Source: Pseudoprevotella muciniphila (GTDB lineage: Bacteria; Bacteroidota; Bacteroidia; Bacteroidales; Bacteroidaceae). Taken from it: a stretch of 64,000 bases of DNA. The notes under the pieces were generated by a model. That model did not search any database. It was not told the origin of the DNA and worked only from the letters and a program-made list of their open reading frames with translations. Of the stretch, positions 48,857-57,481 are shown in pieces; the first letter of the stretch is position 1, and every line of letters starts with the position of its first letter. The DNA is taken from contig NZ_CP033459.1 of the NCBI RefSeq assembly GCF_003265305.2, forward strand, positions 2,046,001-2,110,000. Reading direction: 5' to 3'. The position numbers and the translations under genes were made by a program.

Positions 48857-51199
48857 CTAAGCCATTATCCAGTAGGCGAGGAGCGCCACGATGTATGCCA
48901 CGGCAAAGGTGTAACACGTGCCCCACAGCGCATATTTCCAGTTGCCGCTCTCATTTTTCAACGCTGCTATGGTAGCGATGCATGGGATGTAGAGCAGGGC
49001 AAAGATGAGGAAACTCAGTGCCTGGGCTGGTGTGGTGCCTTCAGCCTTGATGCGTGTTGCCAGTGAAGTCTGTCCCGCCTCTTCGCTGTTTCCGGCTTCC
49101 ATATCCCTGTCCACTTCATCGGCATCTACACCATAGATTACGCCCAGCGTGCTGACCATCAGTTCTTTTGCGCTGATGCCGGTAAGGACGCTCGTAGTCA
49201 TCTGCCAGTTGTAGCCGAGTGGTGCGAAAACAGGCTGTACCGCCTTGCCTATGGTGGAGAGATACGACTGTTCCTGTTGCTGTTGCTCCGTTTCGCCTGC
49301 TTCACCCCTCGGGAAGTATTGCAGCACCCAGATGATGACGCTTGCCACAAGGATGACGTGTCCCATCTTGTATAGGTATTCGCGTCCGCGTTCCCATGTA
49401 TGGCTGAGCACGCTCTTTGCCATTGGGCGGCGGTAGGGGGGTATCTCCATCACGAAATGACTGTCGCCCTGTTTATGAAGTAATCTGTTGATGAGGATGG
49501 CAGAAAGGAATGCCACCACTATGCCGCCCATGTAGAGGAGGAACATCACTGTTCCTGCACTTTTGGGGAAGAAAGCGCCGGCAAAGATGAGGAATACGGG
49601 TATGCGTGCGTTGCACGGCATGAATGGTATGACGAGCATGGTAACGAGCCGGCTTTTCCTGCTTTCGATGGTGCGTGTTGCCATCACTGCCGGTACGTTG
49701 CAGCCGAAACCCATGAGCATGGGTATGAACGACTTTCCGTGCAGTCCCGCCTTTTTCAGCAGTGGGTCGGCGAGCGTGGCAGCACGGGCGAGGTAGCCGG
49801 AGTCCTCGAGCAGAGATATGAGCAGATAGAGGATGAGAATGTTCGGCAAGAACACGATGACCGCTCCCACACCGCCTATGATGCCCTCCGTCAACAGCGA
49901 ATTGAGCCAACCTTCAGGCAGGACACCGTTGATGGTATCTTTCAGCCAATCCACACCGGCTTCTATCCAATCCATGGGATATTGTCCTACGAAGAACGTG
50001 AGTTGGAAAATAATCCACATGATGAGCAGGAAGAAGATGTAGGACACAGGGTTCGACACAAGCAGACGGTCCAGGAATAGTGTCCGTTTCTTCTGTTTCC
50101 CTTCTTTCAGTTCATAGATGCCTTCCAGCAGTCCGCGCACTTTGGCATTGGCTTGTGCATTGCTGCGCTCCTTGTTGCGAATGGCTTGCAATATCTCGCG
50201 GCGGTTTTCGCGGTGTTCTTCGGTGGCAGCCTTATTGGAGAGGGCTGCATCTAAGGCTTGCCGGATAGTCTCTTTCACACCTTCGCCGCTACTGGCCACG
50301 GTAGGTATGAATATCATTCCGAGCCGCTCTGCAAGCGTCTCCATTTGCAGGGTGCTGCCGCTGCTGCGGAATTCGTCGTACATGTTCAGGGCACCGACAA
50401 CGGGAAGCCCGAATTCTTTCAGTTGCAGGGTAAGCATCAGGTTGCGCTCAAGGTTGTTCACATTGAGCACATTCACGATGACGTCAACCTTGCCTTTGCT
50501 CAGTTCCTGTGCCACGTATGCCTCTTCCGGGCTGTAGGCTTTCAGTGAGTAAGTGCCCGGTAAGTCGATAATGCGCAAATGATGGCCGTCAAGGTCCATT
50601 TCGCCTACCACACTCGTTACCGTTACGCCGGCATAGTTTCCCGTTCGCTCGTGTCCGCCGCTTGCTGCGTTGAAAAATGCCGTCTTGCCGCAGTTGGGGT
50701 TGCCCACGAGTGCTATAGTAATATCGTCCGGATTGGCAGGTTTCACCACGTTGGGCTTCGAACAGTTGGGGCATCCGCCACAGCCTTCGAGCACGGCCTC
50801 ATGGCAGTTGGTACAGACGTGTGTCCCATCGCCTTCTGCCTCCTGGGCATCGTGGCAACTCACGTCGGCAGAAATATGGTGGTGGTCCTCCTCAATTTCG
50901 CTGCCTGTCATGCCGGAAGAGTCCTTGCCTGTCTTGGTACTGTTTGGGGAATGTATCAGTTCTTCTGTGGAAATCGGCTCATTGGCAATGTTCACGCGCC
51001 GTGCCTCTTCATCGCGCAGTGCCACCCTCTCTCCCATTACGGCATAAACCACGGGTGTGCCTATCGGAGAATTGTATATACGCGTAACCTTCTGCCCAAC
51101 GACAAACCCCATCTCTTCAAGGTGGGTGCGGAAAGCCAGGGTGCCCTCTATGCGCTCCACATATCCTGATTCGCCATTATGTAATTCCGAAAGATTCAC
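48857..51199 (-). CDS. feoB: FeoA-FeoB fusion ferrous iron transporter with Cys-rich linker
   Basis: The 780-residue protein starts with an FeoA SH3-like domain (about 1-75). A linker with His-rich 'EDHHHIS' and a cysteine cluster (C129, C132, C140, C143, C146) follows. The G domain has G1 GNPNCGKT at 166-173 and 'DLPGTYSL' for G3, and the C-terminal permease has two Gate motifs ('FIPMLMGFGCNVPAVMATRTIE', 'SAKELMVSTLGVIYG'). FeoB moves Fe2+ across the inner membrane under anaerobic or low-iron conditions. FeoA-FeoB fusions are known in Bacteroidetes. The Cys cluster could bind metal or an Fe-S centre and stand in for FeoC (inference). Confidence 0.95.
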   Translation of the reverse strand: MNLSELHNGESGYVERIEGTLAFRTHLEEMGFVVGQKVTRIYNSPIGTPVVYAVMGERVALRDEEARRVNIANEPISTEELIHSPNSTKTGKDSSGMTGSEIEEDHHHISADVSCHDAQEAEGDGTHVCTNCHEAVLEGCGGCPNCSKPNVVKPANPDDITIALVGNPNCGKTAFFNAASGGHERTGNYAGVTVTSVVGEMDLDGHHLRIIDLPGTYSLKAYSPEEAYVAQELSKGKVDVIVNVLNVNNLERNLMLTLQLKEFGLPVVGALNMYDEFRSSGSTLQMETLAERLGMIFIPTVASSGEGVKETIRQALDAALSNKAATEEHRENRREILQAIRNKERSNAQANAKVRGLLEGIYELKEGKQKKRTLFLDRLLVSNPVSYIFFLLIMWIIFQLTFFVGQYPMDWIEAGVDWLKDTINGVLPEGWLNSLLTEGIIGGVGAVIVFLPNILILYLLISLLEDSGYLARAATLADPLLKKAGLHGKSFIPMLMGFGCNVPAVMATRTIESRKSRLVTMLVIPFMPCNARIPVFLIFAGAFFPKSAGTVMFLLYMGGIVVAFLSAILINRLLHKQGDSHFVMEIPPYRRPMAKSVLSHTWERGREYLYKMGHVILVASVIIWVLQYFPRGEAGETEQQQQEQSYLSTIGKAVQPVFAPLGYNWQMTTSVLTGISAKELMVSTLGVIYGVDADEVDRDMEAGNSEEAGQTSLATRIKAEGTTPAQALSFLIFALLYIPCIATIAALKNESGNWKYALWGTCYTFAVAYIVALLAYWIMA

Positions 51200-51256
51200 A
51201 GTTATCTTGATTAGTCCCTTTTGTCAGCCGAAAGGCCTGTCTTGGTTTATAAACTG

Positions 51257-51264
51257 CAAAATTA
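51257..51264 (-). promoter_or_regulatory. Promoter -7 element TAATTTTG for feoB
   Basis: The element lies 57 bp before the feoB ATG. No Fur box could be recognised with confidence. Confidence 0.6.
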
Positions 51265-51380
51265 CTTCATTTTTTTATACTTCAAATACCCAATAGTGGT
51301 GATTTTGCAGATAGGTTCCCGCTGAGCGATGTATAGCAAATGTTAAAGCAGTTGTGAAAAAACTCTCCACTCTCAATTGT

Positions 51381-52949
51381 CTATTTTGAGGAATGTGCTC
51401 TTCCTGAAGAAACAGATTTCTCTGCTTCAGGTGCTTTTCCTGCCGGTGGTGTGTCGTCCTTTTTTGTGGCGTGTGCCGCGTTTTCTGCCTTCTTGGGCTT
51501 TTCAGCGTTGGTCTTTGGTTTTACCTGTTTTGCAGTTTTTTGGTTCTTTTCAGCACCTTTTCCGGCAGCATTCTTAGCGTTGCTGTCCTGCTTCTTCTCT
51601 TGCGGCTTGTCTGTCTCATTTTGAGGTGTGATGGCGCCGTTTTGGTTGAGGAAGCGGGTATAGACATCGCAGATATTGGGAGAATATGCCCTGAAAATGC
51701 CGTTGGCAAAGAGGATGTCCGTGATGTGGTTGTCCTCCACATACTTTTTCATGTTTTTCGTGAAATAGCGATTGTCGATGACGTGGATTTCCTCGAAAGA
51801 GTAGAAGAGGTATCCTGGCAGTGCATTGCCGTAACTGTCCTTGAGGATGATGAGGCGTCGTCCGTTCTTGGTGCCTGTACGTATTTGGGCAATCTTCGTG
51901 TCGCCGCCCATGAATGTGCAGTAAGCACCACCGCTACCGTCGGGGTATTTGAAGAAGAAGGCACCTGTGCGAGGTGATGACTCCGCTGTTACTTTGTAAT
52001 CCTTATCAACGGTATAGTTAATGTAGGTGGTGTTATAGTCGATGTCTCTCGGTGTCCAATAGACAAAGTCTTCCGGTGCATTCTTCACGGCGATGTCCTT
52101 GGAGTAGCCGTACATGGAACCCACATAGCCATGTACGACGTGGCGGTCGTACGAATCGAGGCTCTTGAATGGAACTCCTGCCACTTTCGCAAATTGCTGT
52201 GCGGCATAGAAGGCTCCGAGCGGTGCCCAATGGTGGTCTGTACGCAGATAGATGTCTTCGTTGGCATGTTGCCCGAGGGGTGTGTAAATGTCCACTGCCT
52301 TTACGTCCGGGTCGAGTAGGCTGTAGATGTTGTTGATGGTGAGGTTCTGCGGTTTTGTGAGTTTCTTTGCCTGTTCGGGACAGTAGTATGCCGTTGCGGT
52401 CGGGATAACCATGCAATATACGTTCACTCTGTCGCCAAAAGTGCGCTTGTAGGTGTTGGCTGCTTCGGCATACCTGCTGCCTCCCGTTGCCTCGCCGCCG
52501 TATGCCTGAAGGGCTCTTACGTTTGGTCCGCTGCCCACGATGATGATGCCGCGGCTTGCCACTTTTGCTTTCTCGTCGCGGGTAACGTTGTTGGTGTATT
52601 CGCCCACCTCGCGGTTGTCGTCATCCAATATGGCACTTTCGGGGTCAGCACTGCCCGCTTCGGCGTGGAACGACACGGAGTTCTCGTCCTTGGGCAGTCC
52701 GAGATGGTTCTTGATTTCCATACTGAGTTGCAGGAACTTGTCGCGGAAAGGTTCGGTGTCGCTGAACCATTTCGAAACAGAGTCGGTGTAGTGCCCCTTC
52801 GTGAGTTTGTCCACGGAGAAGTCCGGGAGTTCTGCCAAATCCCTTTTTTCGAGTTGTGAGAAACTGCTTCGGGGGAATGTGGTGAAAACTATCGTCAGAC
52901 CTGCAAATGCAGTCATGACTAAGCCTGTGTATATGGACGATCCTTTCAT
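51381..52949 (-). CDS. DHHW/AlgX-like SGNH protein with Lys/Ala-rich tail
   Basis: The 522-residue protein has an N-terminal membrane anchor (about 8-28), then an SGNH-hydrolase-like domain. It carries 'RGIIIVGSGPNVRALQAYGG', 'VNVYCMVIPTATAYYCP', the hallmark 'YLRTDHHWAPLGAFYAAQQFA' and 'LIILKDSYGNALPGYLFYSFEEIHVIDNRYF'. DHHW proteins act with MBOAT partners in O-acetylating exported polysaccharides (AlgX/AlgJ type). The last 80 residues are low complexity (K, A, P, N), which is unusual for the family. It is the fourth gene of the operon and a paralogue of the gene before it. Confidence 0.87.
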   Translation of the reverse strand: MKGSSIYTGLVMTAFAGLTIVFTTFPRSSFSQLEKRDLAELPDFSVDKLTKGHYTDSVSKWFSDTEPFRDKFLQLSMEIKNHLGLPKDENSVSFHAEAGSADPESAILDDDNREVGEYTNNVTRDEKAKVASRGIIIVGSGPNVRALQAYGGEATGGSRYAEAANTYKRTFGDRVNVYCMVIPTATAYYCPEQAKKLTKPQNLTINNIYSLLDPDVKAVDIYTPLGQHANEDIYLRTDHHWAPLGAFYAAQQFAKVAGVPFKSLDSYDRHVVHGYVGSMYGYSKDIAVKNAPEDFVYWTPRDIDYNTTYINYTVDKDYKVTAESSPRTGAFFFKYPDGSGGAYCTFMGGDTKIAQIRTGTKNGRRLIILKDSYGNALPGYLFYSFEEIHVIDNRYFTKNMKKYVEDNHITDILFANGIFRAYSPNICDVYTRFLNQNGAITPQNETDKPQEKKQDSNAKNAAGKGAEKNQKTAKQVKPKTNAEKPKKAENAAHATKKDDTPPAGKAPEAEKSVSSGRAHSSK

Positions 52950-52985
52950 CTTTTTGGGTGTGCTGTTTTAGTCGGTATATGGTCT

Positions 52986-54041
52986 TTACTGTACGAGGTA
53001 TCTCTCGTAGGCTCTTGGTGTTTGCGGGGCTTGTGCCAGGACGATGCAGTTGCCGAACACGATGTCGGTGATGCCGTTGTCTTCCACATATTTCTTGATA
53101 TTTTTCTTGAAATAGCGACAGTCCACGATGTGTACTTGTTCGAAAGAATAGAAGAGATAGCCGGCTATGGCATTTCCGAAACTGTCCTTGAGCAGAAGGA
53201 CGCGCCTGCCGTTGTTGGTGGGTGTCTGCACGCGTACAATGCGCGAGTCGCCGCCTACGAAGGTGAGGTATGCCGCGCCCGTGTTCTGCCGTTCCTTGAA
53301 GAACGGTCCCTCGAACGGCTCCGAGGTACCGATGATGGTCTTCCGGTCCTTGGAGAGTTTGTAGTCTATGAAAGTGGTGGTGTATTCGATGTCCTTTGGC
53401 GTGTAGTACACGAATTCTTCAGGGTTGTTCTTCACTTCCATGTCCTTGGTGTACATATACATCGTGCCTACGTAGCCTGGTATGACGTGTTCCTCATACG
53501 AGGAGAGGTCGCGGAAGGGCACTTCTGCCACAGCGGCAAATTCGCGTGCAGCGTAGTATGCGCCGAGGGGCGACCAGTGGTGGTCTGTGCGGTTGTATAT
53601 GGGCTCTGCGGCATGTGCACCAAGCGTGTCGAACACATTGACGGGAATAACGTCGTCGCGCAGTTGCGAAAAGATGCGGTTGATACCGTCTGCTTCACTT
53701 CTCGACCATGCACTTGCAGCATCGGGTGTGTAGAACGAACTTTGCGTGGGCACCGGCATACAGTAAACATCCACTTTGTCGCCAAATGTTTCCTTGTATT
53801 TGTTTGCTGCGGCAGCGTAGGCGTCACAACCGCTTGTGGATACACTGTAAGCCGAGAAAGCGCGCACTTCTGCACCCTTGCCGGCAATGATGAGTCCCTT
53901 TGCCGTTTTGCGGGCTGGCGCATCGGCATTCACTGTGTTCACATACGTGCCGCATCTTACGGGCGGGAAATCGTTTTCCTGTGCTTCAGCCTGTGTGGTG
54001 AGGCAGAATGCTATGACTGCTAATAATATGATTTTTTTCAT
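52986..54041 (-). CDS. DHHW/AlgX-like SGNH protein
   Basis: The 351-residue periplasmic protein has a signal peptide (1-21, ending AEAQ) and the same core as its downstream paralogue: 'KGLIIAGKGAEVRAFSAYS', 'VDVYCMPVPTQSSFYTP', 'IYNRTDHHWSPLGAYYAAREFA' and 'LLLKDSFGNAIAGYLFYSFEQVHIVDCRYF'. It lacks the Lys-rich tail. The tandem duplication suggests division of labour, for example one acyl-transferring and one binding subunit (inference). It begins 5 bp after the MBOAT gene. Confidence 0.88.
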   Translation of the reverse strand: MKKIILLAVIAFCLTTQAEAQENDFPPVRCGTYVNTVNADAPARKTAKGLIIAGKGAEVRAFSAYSVSTSGCDAYAAAANKYKETFGDKVDVYCMPVPTQSSFYTPDAASAWSRSEADGINRIFSQLRDDVIPVNVFDTLGAHAAEPIYNRTDHHWSPLGAYYAAREFAAVAEVPFRDLSSYEEHVIPGYVGTMYMYTKDMEVKNNPEEFVYYTPKDIEYTTTFIDYKLSKDRKTIIGTSEPFEGPFFKERQNTGAAYLTFVGGDSRIVRVQTPTNNGRRVLLLKDSFGNAIAGYLFYSFEQVHIVDCRYFKKNIKKYVEDNGITDIVFGNCIVLAQAPQTPRAYERYLVQ

Positions 54042-54046
54042 CCGGA

Positions 54047-55540
54047 TTAAAATCTTGTGTAGAGGAACGGGTTGTTTGTGGCGCCTACAAGTAGCGACAC
54101 ACTGATGACAAGCACTGCGAGCGTAAAAGCGAGGCGCGTCGTGGTGAAAATCACATCTTCAGCCTTGCTACCTTTGCCTGTAATCACCGTAACAGTCCTG
54201 GCTGCATATTTGCGTATAGGCAGGCAGAACAAAATGCCTACTATCCAAAGCCAGAAGTTGTCGTAGATAACAGATTGGGTGGTCAGCAGGACGTTTTCCT
54301 TCCCGCCACCGAAGAGTGCCGTGAAGAAAGAACCGCACTGGCTGAGATCTTCAAAATAGAAAATGCCCCAGCCCAGCACGAGGAAGAAGAGAGCGTATGC
54401 GTGCATGAAAACCCATCCGGGAAAGAGGATGAAAGTTCTCGTGAATAGGTTTTGTTTCCTATCCAGCACAGCCTTCTTCATCTTGAGGAGTGTGTGCTTC
54501 TCGAAAACGAGGAGAACGGCGAAGTAGAGTCCCCAGAGGATGAAGTTCCAACTGGCACCATGCCACATACCTGTGAGGAACCATACCACGAAGATGTTGA
54601 GCATCTGATGCCTTCGGTTGCCACCGAGCGGGATGTACAGATAGTCGCGGAAGAAACTGCCGAGGCTGATGTGCCAGCGGCGCCACAGGTCGGTCATAGA
54701 GTCGCAGCAATATGGGTGGTTGAAGTTCTCCTTGAAATGAAATCCGAGGCATCTGCCAATACCTATTGCCATGTCCGAATAGCCAGAGAAGTCGAAATAG
54801 ATCTGCAGGGTGAAGGCGGCTATGCCCAGCCATGCGCCATGGGTGGTGAGGTCGCCTATGCCGTCCTTGAGGAACTGGTCTGCTATGACGGCGAACTGGT
54901 TGGCGAGAATCACTTTCTTGCCCAATCCGAGGGAGAAACGGAACACACCATCGGCAAAGTCGTCCATGCTGACATGGCGGTTGCTGATTTCGCGTGCCAC
55001 AGTGTCGTAGCGCACAATAGGACCTGCTATGAGTTGCGGGAACATCGATATGTAGAGCAACAGGTTGTAGAACTTCTTCTGTGCCGGCGACTCCCTGCGA
55101 TAAACATCGACGAGGTAGGATATCGACTGGAAGGTGTAGAAACTGATGCCAATGGGCAATGCTATGTGGGGGTTGTCAACGTGCAGTCCGATGTTGGACA
55201 GTATCTCGGTGAAGAAGTTGAGGTATTTGAACACGGCGAGTATGCCGAGGTTGCAAATGAGACCTATGATGAGCGCCAGTTTGCGGTGGCGTTCCTGACT
55301 GTCGATGACTCTTCCCGCAAAGTAGTTGACCACCACGCTGCCCAGCATGAGGAATACATAGACCGGTTCGCCCCATGCGTAGAATATCAGTGAGAAGATA
55401 ACGAGCGCGAAGTTGCGGCAGGTGCAACTCTTCCGGATTTTGTCTCCGGATGTGGCATTGTCTATCCACGTTGCTGCCAGATAGAAGAGCATGAACGCGG
55501 GGAGGAAGACAAACAGGAAAAAAAGGTCGGAGAAAACCAT
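54047..55540 (-). CDS. MBOAT family O-acyltransferase (AlgI-like)
   Basis: The 497-residue inner-membrane protein has about eleven helices. 'VFSDLFFLFVFLPAFMLFY' starts the typical N-terminus; 'PQLIAGPIVRY', 'GLGKKVILANQFA' and 'DFSGYSDMAIGIGRCLGF' follow. 'WRRWHISLGSFFRDYLYIPLGG' and 'WFLTGMWHGASWNFILWGLYF' hold the conserved His residues. It transfers acyl groups across the membrane to the DHHW/SGNH partners, which modify an exported polysaccharide. It is second in the SGNH-MBOAT-DHHW-DHHW operon. Confidence 0.94.
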   Translation of the reverse strand: MVFSDLFFLFVFLPAFMLFYLAATWIDNATSGDKIRKSCTCRNFALVIFSLIFYAWGEPVYVFLMLGSVVVNYFAGRVIDSQERHRKLALIIGLICNLGILAVFKYLNFFTEILSNIGLHVDNPHIALPIGISFYTFQSISYLVDVYRRESPAQKKFYNLLLYISMFPQLIAGPIVRYDTVAREISNRHVSMDDFADGVFRFSLGLGKKVILANQFAVIADQFLKDGIGDLTTHGAWLGIAAFTLQIYFDFSGYSDMAIGIGRCLGFHFKENFNHPYCCDSMTDLWRRWHISLGSFFRDYLYIPLGGNRRHQMLNIFVVWFLTGMWHGASWNFILWGLYFAVLLVFEKHTLLKMKKAVLDRKQNLFTRTFILFPGWVFMHAYALFFLVLGWGIFYFEDLSQCGSFFTALFGGGKENVLLTTQSVIYDNFWLWIVGILFCLPIRKYAARTVTVITGKGSKAEDVIFTTTRLAFTLAVLVISVSLLVGATNNPFLYTRF

Positions 55541-55590
55541 GATGTGATATATCTGTTTTAAGGGATGTTAATGTGTGTCCTGAAGGATGA

Positions 55591-56448
55591 TTACATGTTC
55601 AGTATCGTGCCCACTTGGCGCGCTACGTATGCACCTATGCGGCGTGCGCCAGCCTCGGAGGTGTGTGTGCCGTCATAAGTGTACCTGAAAGCCACCTTTT
55701 CCTGTGTGGCATAGATGCCTGCATCGCGATCCAGACGGATGACGTTTAGGCTGAGATGACTGCCACAACCTTCAATGATTTCGGCTGTCTTGCGTATAAG
55801 TTCCGGGCTTGTTGCCGTGGTCTGTAAGGGTGCAAGCAGGATGATCTGCGCTTCGGGAAAAGCCTCCATTAGTATCTCACAGTTATAGCGTACACTTTCG
55901 GCAAGAGAGAGCACCTGGCTGGGCTTTTTCGATGTGATTAAACCATCGCGATAGGCAAAAGCCTGGTCTGCAGTTGTGTCTAAAGCCTTGGGGCGTTTGC
56001 TGAGGAACCATGCATCGTTTGTACCGCAACCGATGATGATAAGGTCGGGCTTTACCTGACTGCCGCTCCCGACAGCGTTTTTCAGGCGGCAAACCTGATT
56101 GTAGATGACGTTGTCGTTGCCCAGACGGCCGATATTTTCTTCCACATTGTATTTGGTCACGTTGGTATTGGTCCACGTGGCTCCGCTCCGGGCATAACTC
56201 TTGCATGTGGCAGGCGCAAAGAAACGCCTGAACCAATAGTTCCAGCCTTTGGGCTTGTCGCAATCGTCGCCGCCTATCCATGTGTTGGAGTCGCCGAGAA
56301 TGACCACATTGACGGAGTCGTTGCCCTGCTTCGCAACACTTTCGGCAGCATTGCCCTGCTGTGCAGCATTGTCGGTATTTTCTGTCTGTGCGCAGGCAGA
56401 CAAAACAAATGCAACGGCAAGGATTGCCGTTATAAAATAATTCCTCAT
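55591..56448 (-). CDS. SGNH/GDSL hydrolase lipoprotein
   Basis: The 285-residue protein has a lipoprotein signal 'VAFVLSAC' (lipid Cys about 19). SGNH blocks are VVILGDSNTWIGG (block I, nucleophile Ser), 'LIIIGCGTNDAWF' (block III) and 'YTYDGTHTSEAGARRIGAYVA' (block V, Asp and His). It is probably an esterase or acyltransferase acting on the same polysaccharide as the MBOAT/DHHW proteins encoded downstream. It is first in the operon. Confidence 0.87.
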   Translation of the reverse strand: MRNYFITAILAVAFVLSACAQTENTDNAAQQGNAAESVAKQGNDSVNVVILGDSNTWIGGDDCDKPKGWNYWFRRFFAPATCKSYARSGATWTNTNVTKYNVEENIGRLGNDNVIYNQVCRLKNAVGSGSQVKPDLIIIGCGTNDAWFLSKRPKALDTTADQAFAYRDGLITSKKPSQVLSLAESVRYNCEILMEAFPEAQIILLAPLQTTATSPELIRKTAEIIEGCGSHLSLNVIRLDRDAGIYATQEKVAFRYTYDGTHTSEAGARRIGAYVARQVGTILNM

Positions 56449-56482
56449 AAAGATGTGAAGGTTTATCTTTTTCTTTTCGTCG

Positions 56483-56490
56483 CAAAATTA
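56483..56490 (-). promoter_or_regulatory. Promoter -7 element TAATTTTG of the O-acylation operon
   Basis: The element lies 34 bp before the SGNH gene ATG; it is the only clear promoter found for the four genes. Confidence 0.6.
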
Positions 56491-56593
56491 GAGAAAAAGC
56501 ATGAAAAATAGCGATTTATGTGCTTTATTTCTGAGAAGATTTAAAAAGTTGTGTACCAACGTACCATTTTGCCAAGAACAAATTGCATTTGGG

Positions 56594-57481
56594 TTATTCT
56601 GCCCGGCAGGGCACACACTCCCTGATTTCAATGGGTATGGTCTCTGTATGGGACGAATCTTTGGTGATGATCATCTTCACCATGCATGCCTTCGAGTTGA
56701 CAGGTTTCTTCTGGTCGAAGATGAAGTTGCCGATGCTGTAATAGATGGGTTTCCCTTTGTATTGTTCGATGGTCTGCATGGTATGGGTGTGATGGCAAAT
56801 CAGGGCATCGGCACCGGCGTCAATCAACTGATGGGCTTGCCGGCGTTGCTGGGGTGCCGGCTTCAGGGTATGCTCTGCTCCCCAATGCAGGGAGACGATG
56901 ACGCAGCATTGTGGGTCTGAGGTTTTCAGCCGATGAATCTTAACGAGCAGGGAGTCGAGGGGTTCGTTACTGACCGATGTCTTTTCGGGCAGGTAGGAGA
57001 AATTCTCAAGCGGCATCTGCAGGGAGGTCAGGAGATAAACCTTACGCGGCGATGAAGCCAGCAGGACAGGTCTTGCAGCCTCTGTCATGTTGTCGCCTGC
57101 GCCTACCGGAATCATTCCTGCCGCTTCGATGTTCCTCTTCGTGTCGGCAAGTCCTGTCCTGCCTTGGTCAACGCTGTGGTTGTTGGCAAGGTTCAGGTGG
57201 GTGATGCCATGCCGTTTCAGTGACAGTAGCCATTCGGGTTCGGCGCGGAAGATGTAGCGTTTGTAGGCAGGCTGTCGGATTTTCGTGGCAGGGCATTCGA
57301 GGTTGGCTACGACGAGGTCGCTGTGCCGGAAGACAGAATCCACGAAATGTGAGAAAACATAGTCTGTGCCGCGGTGTTCCACGTATTGTCGAACACCGCG
57401 GTCGAGAAGTATGTCGCCGGTAAACGTGATGGTCAGCGTGTCGCTTGCCATCAGCATGGCGATGAGCAGTTGGCTTAGCAT
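56594..57481 (-). CDS. CapA family protein
   Basis: The protein is 295 residues from the ATG at 57481, which overlaps the DUF3160 stop by 7 bp (ATGCTAA). The longer frame would lie inside DUF3160. Motifs are 'ITFTGDILLDRGV', 'VVANLECPAT', 'LNLANNHSVDQGRTGLADT', 'VSLHWGAEHTLKPAPQQ', 'ALICHHTHTMQTIEQYKGKPIYYSIGNF'. It is a metallophosphatase-like domain with a hydrophobic N-terminal stretch that may be a weak signal. The cellular role in Bacteroidetes is unknown; the fusion-like coupling to DUF3160 suggests the two work together. Confidence 0.88.
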   Translation of the reverse strand: MLSQLLIAMLMASDTLTITFTGDILLDRGVRQYVEHRGTDYVFSHFVDSVFRHSDLVVANLECPATKIRQPAYKRYIFRAEPEWLLSLKRHGITHLNLANNHSVDQGRTGLADTKRNIEAAGMIPVGAGDNMTEAARPVLLASSPRKVYLLTSLQMPLENFSYLPEKTSVSNEPLDSLLVKIHRLKTSDPQCCVIVSLHWGAEHTLKPAPQQRRQAHQLIDAGADALICHHTHTMQTIEQYKGKPIYYSIGNFIFDQKKPVNSKACMVKMIITKDSSHTETIPIEIRECVPCRAE

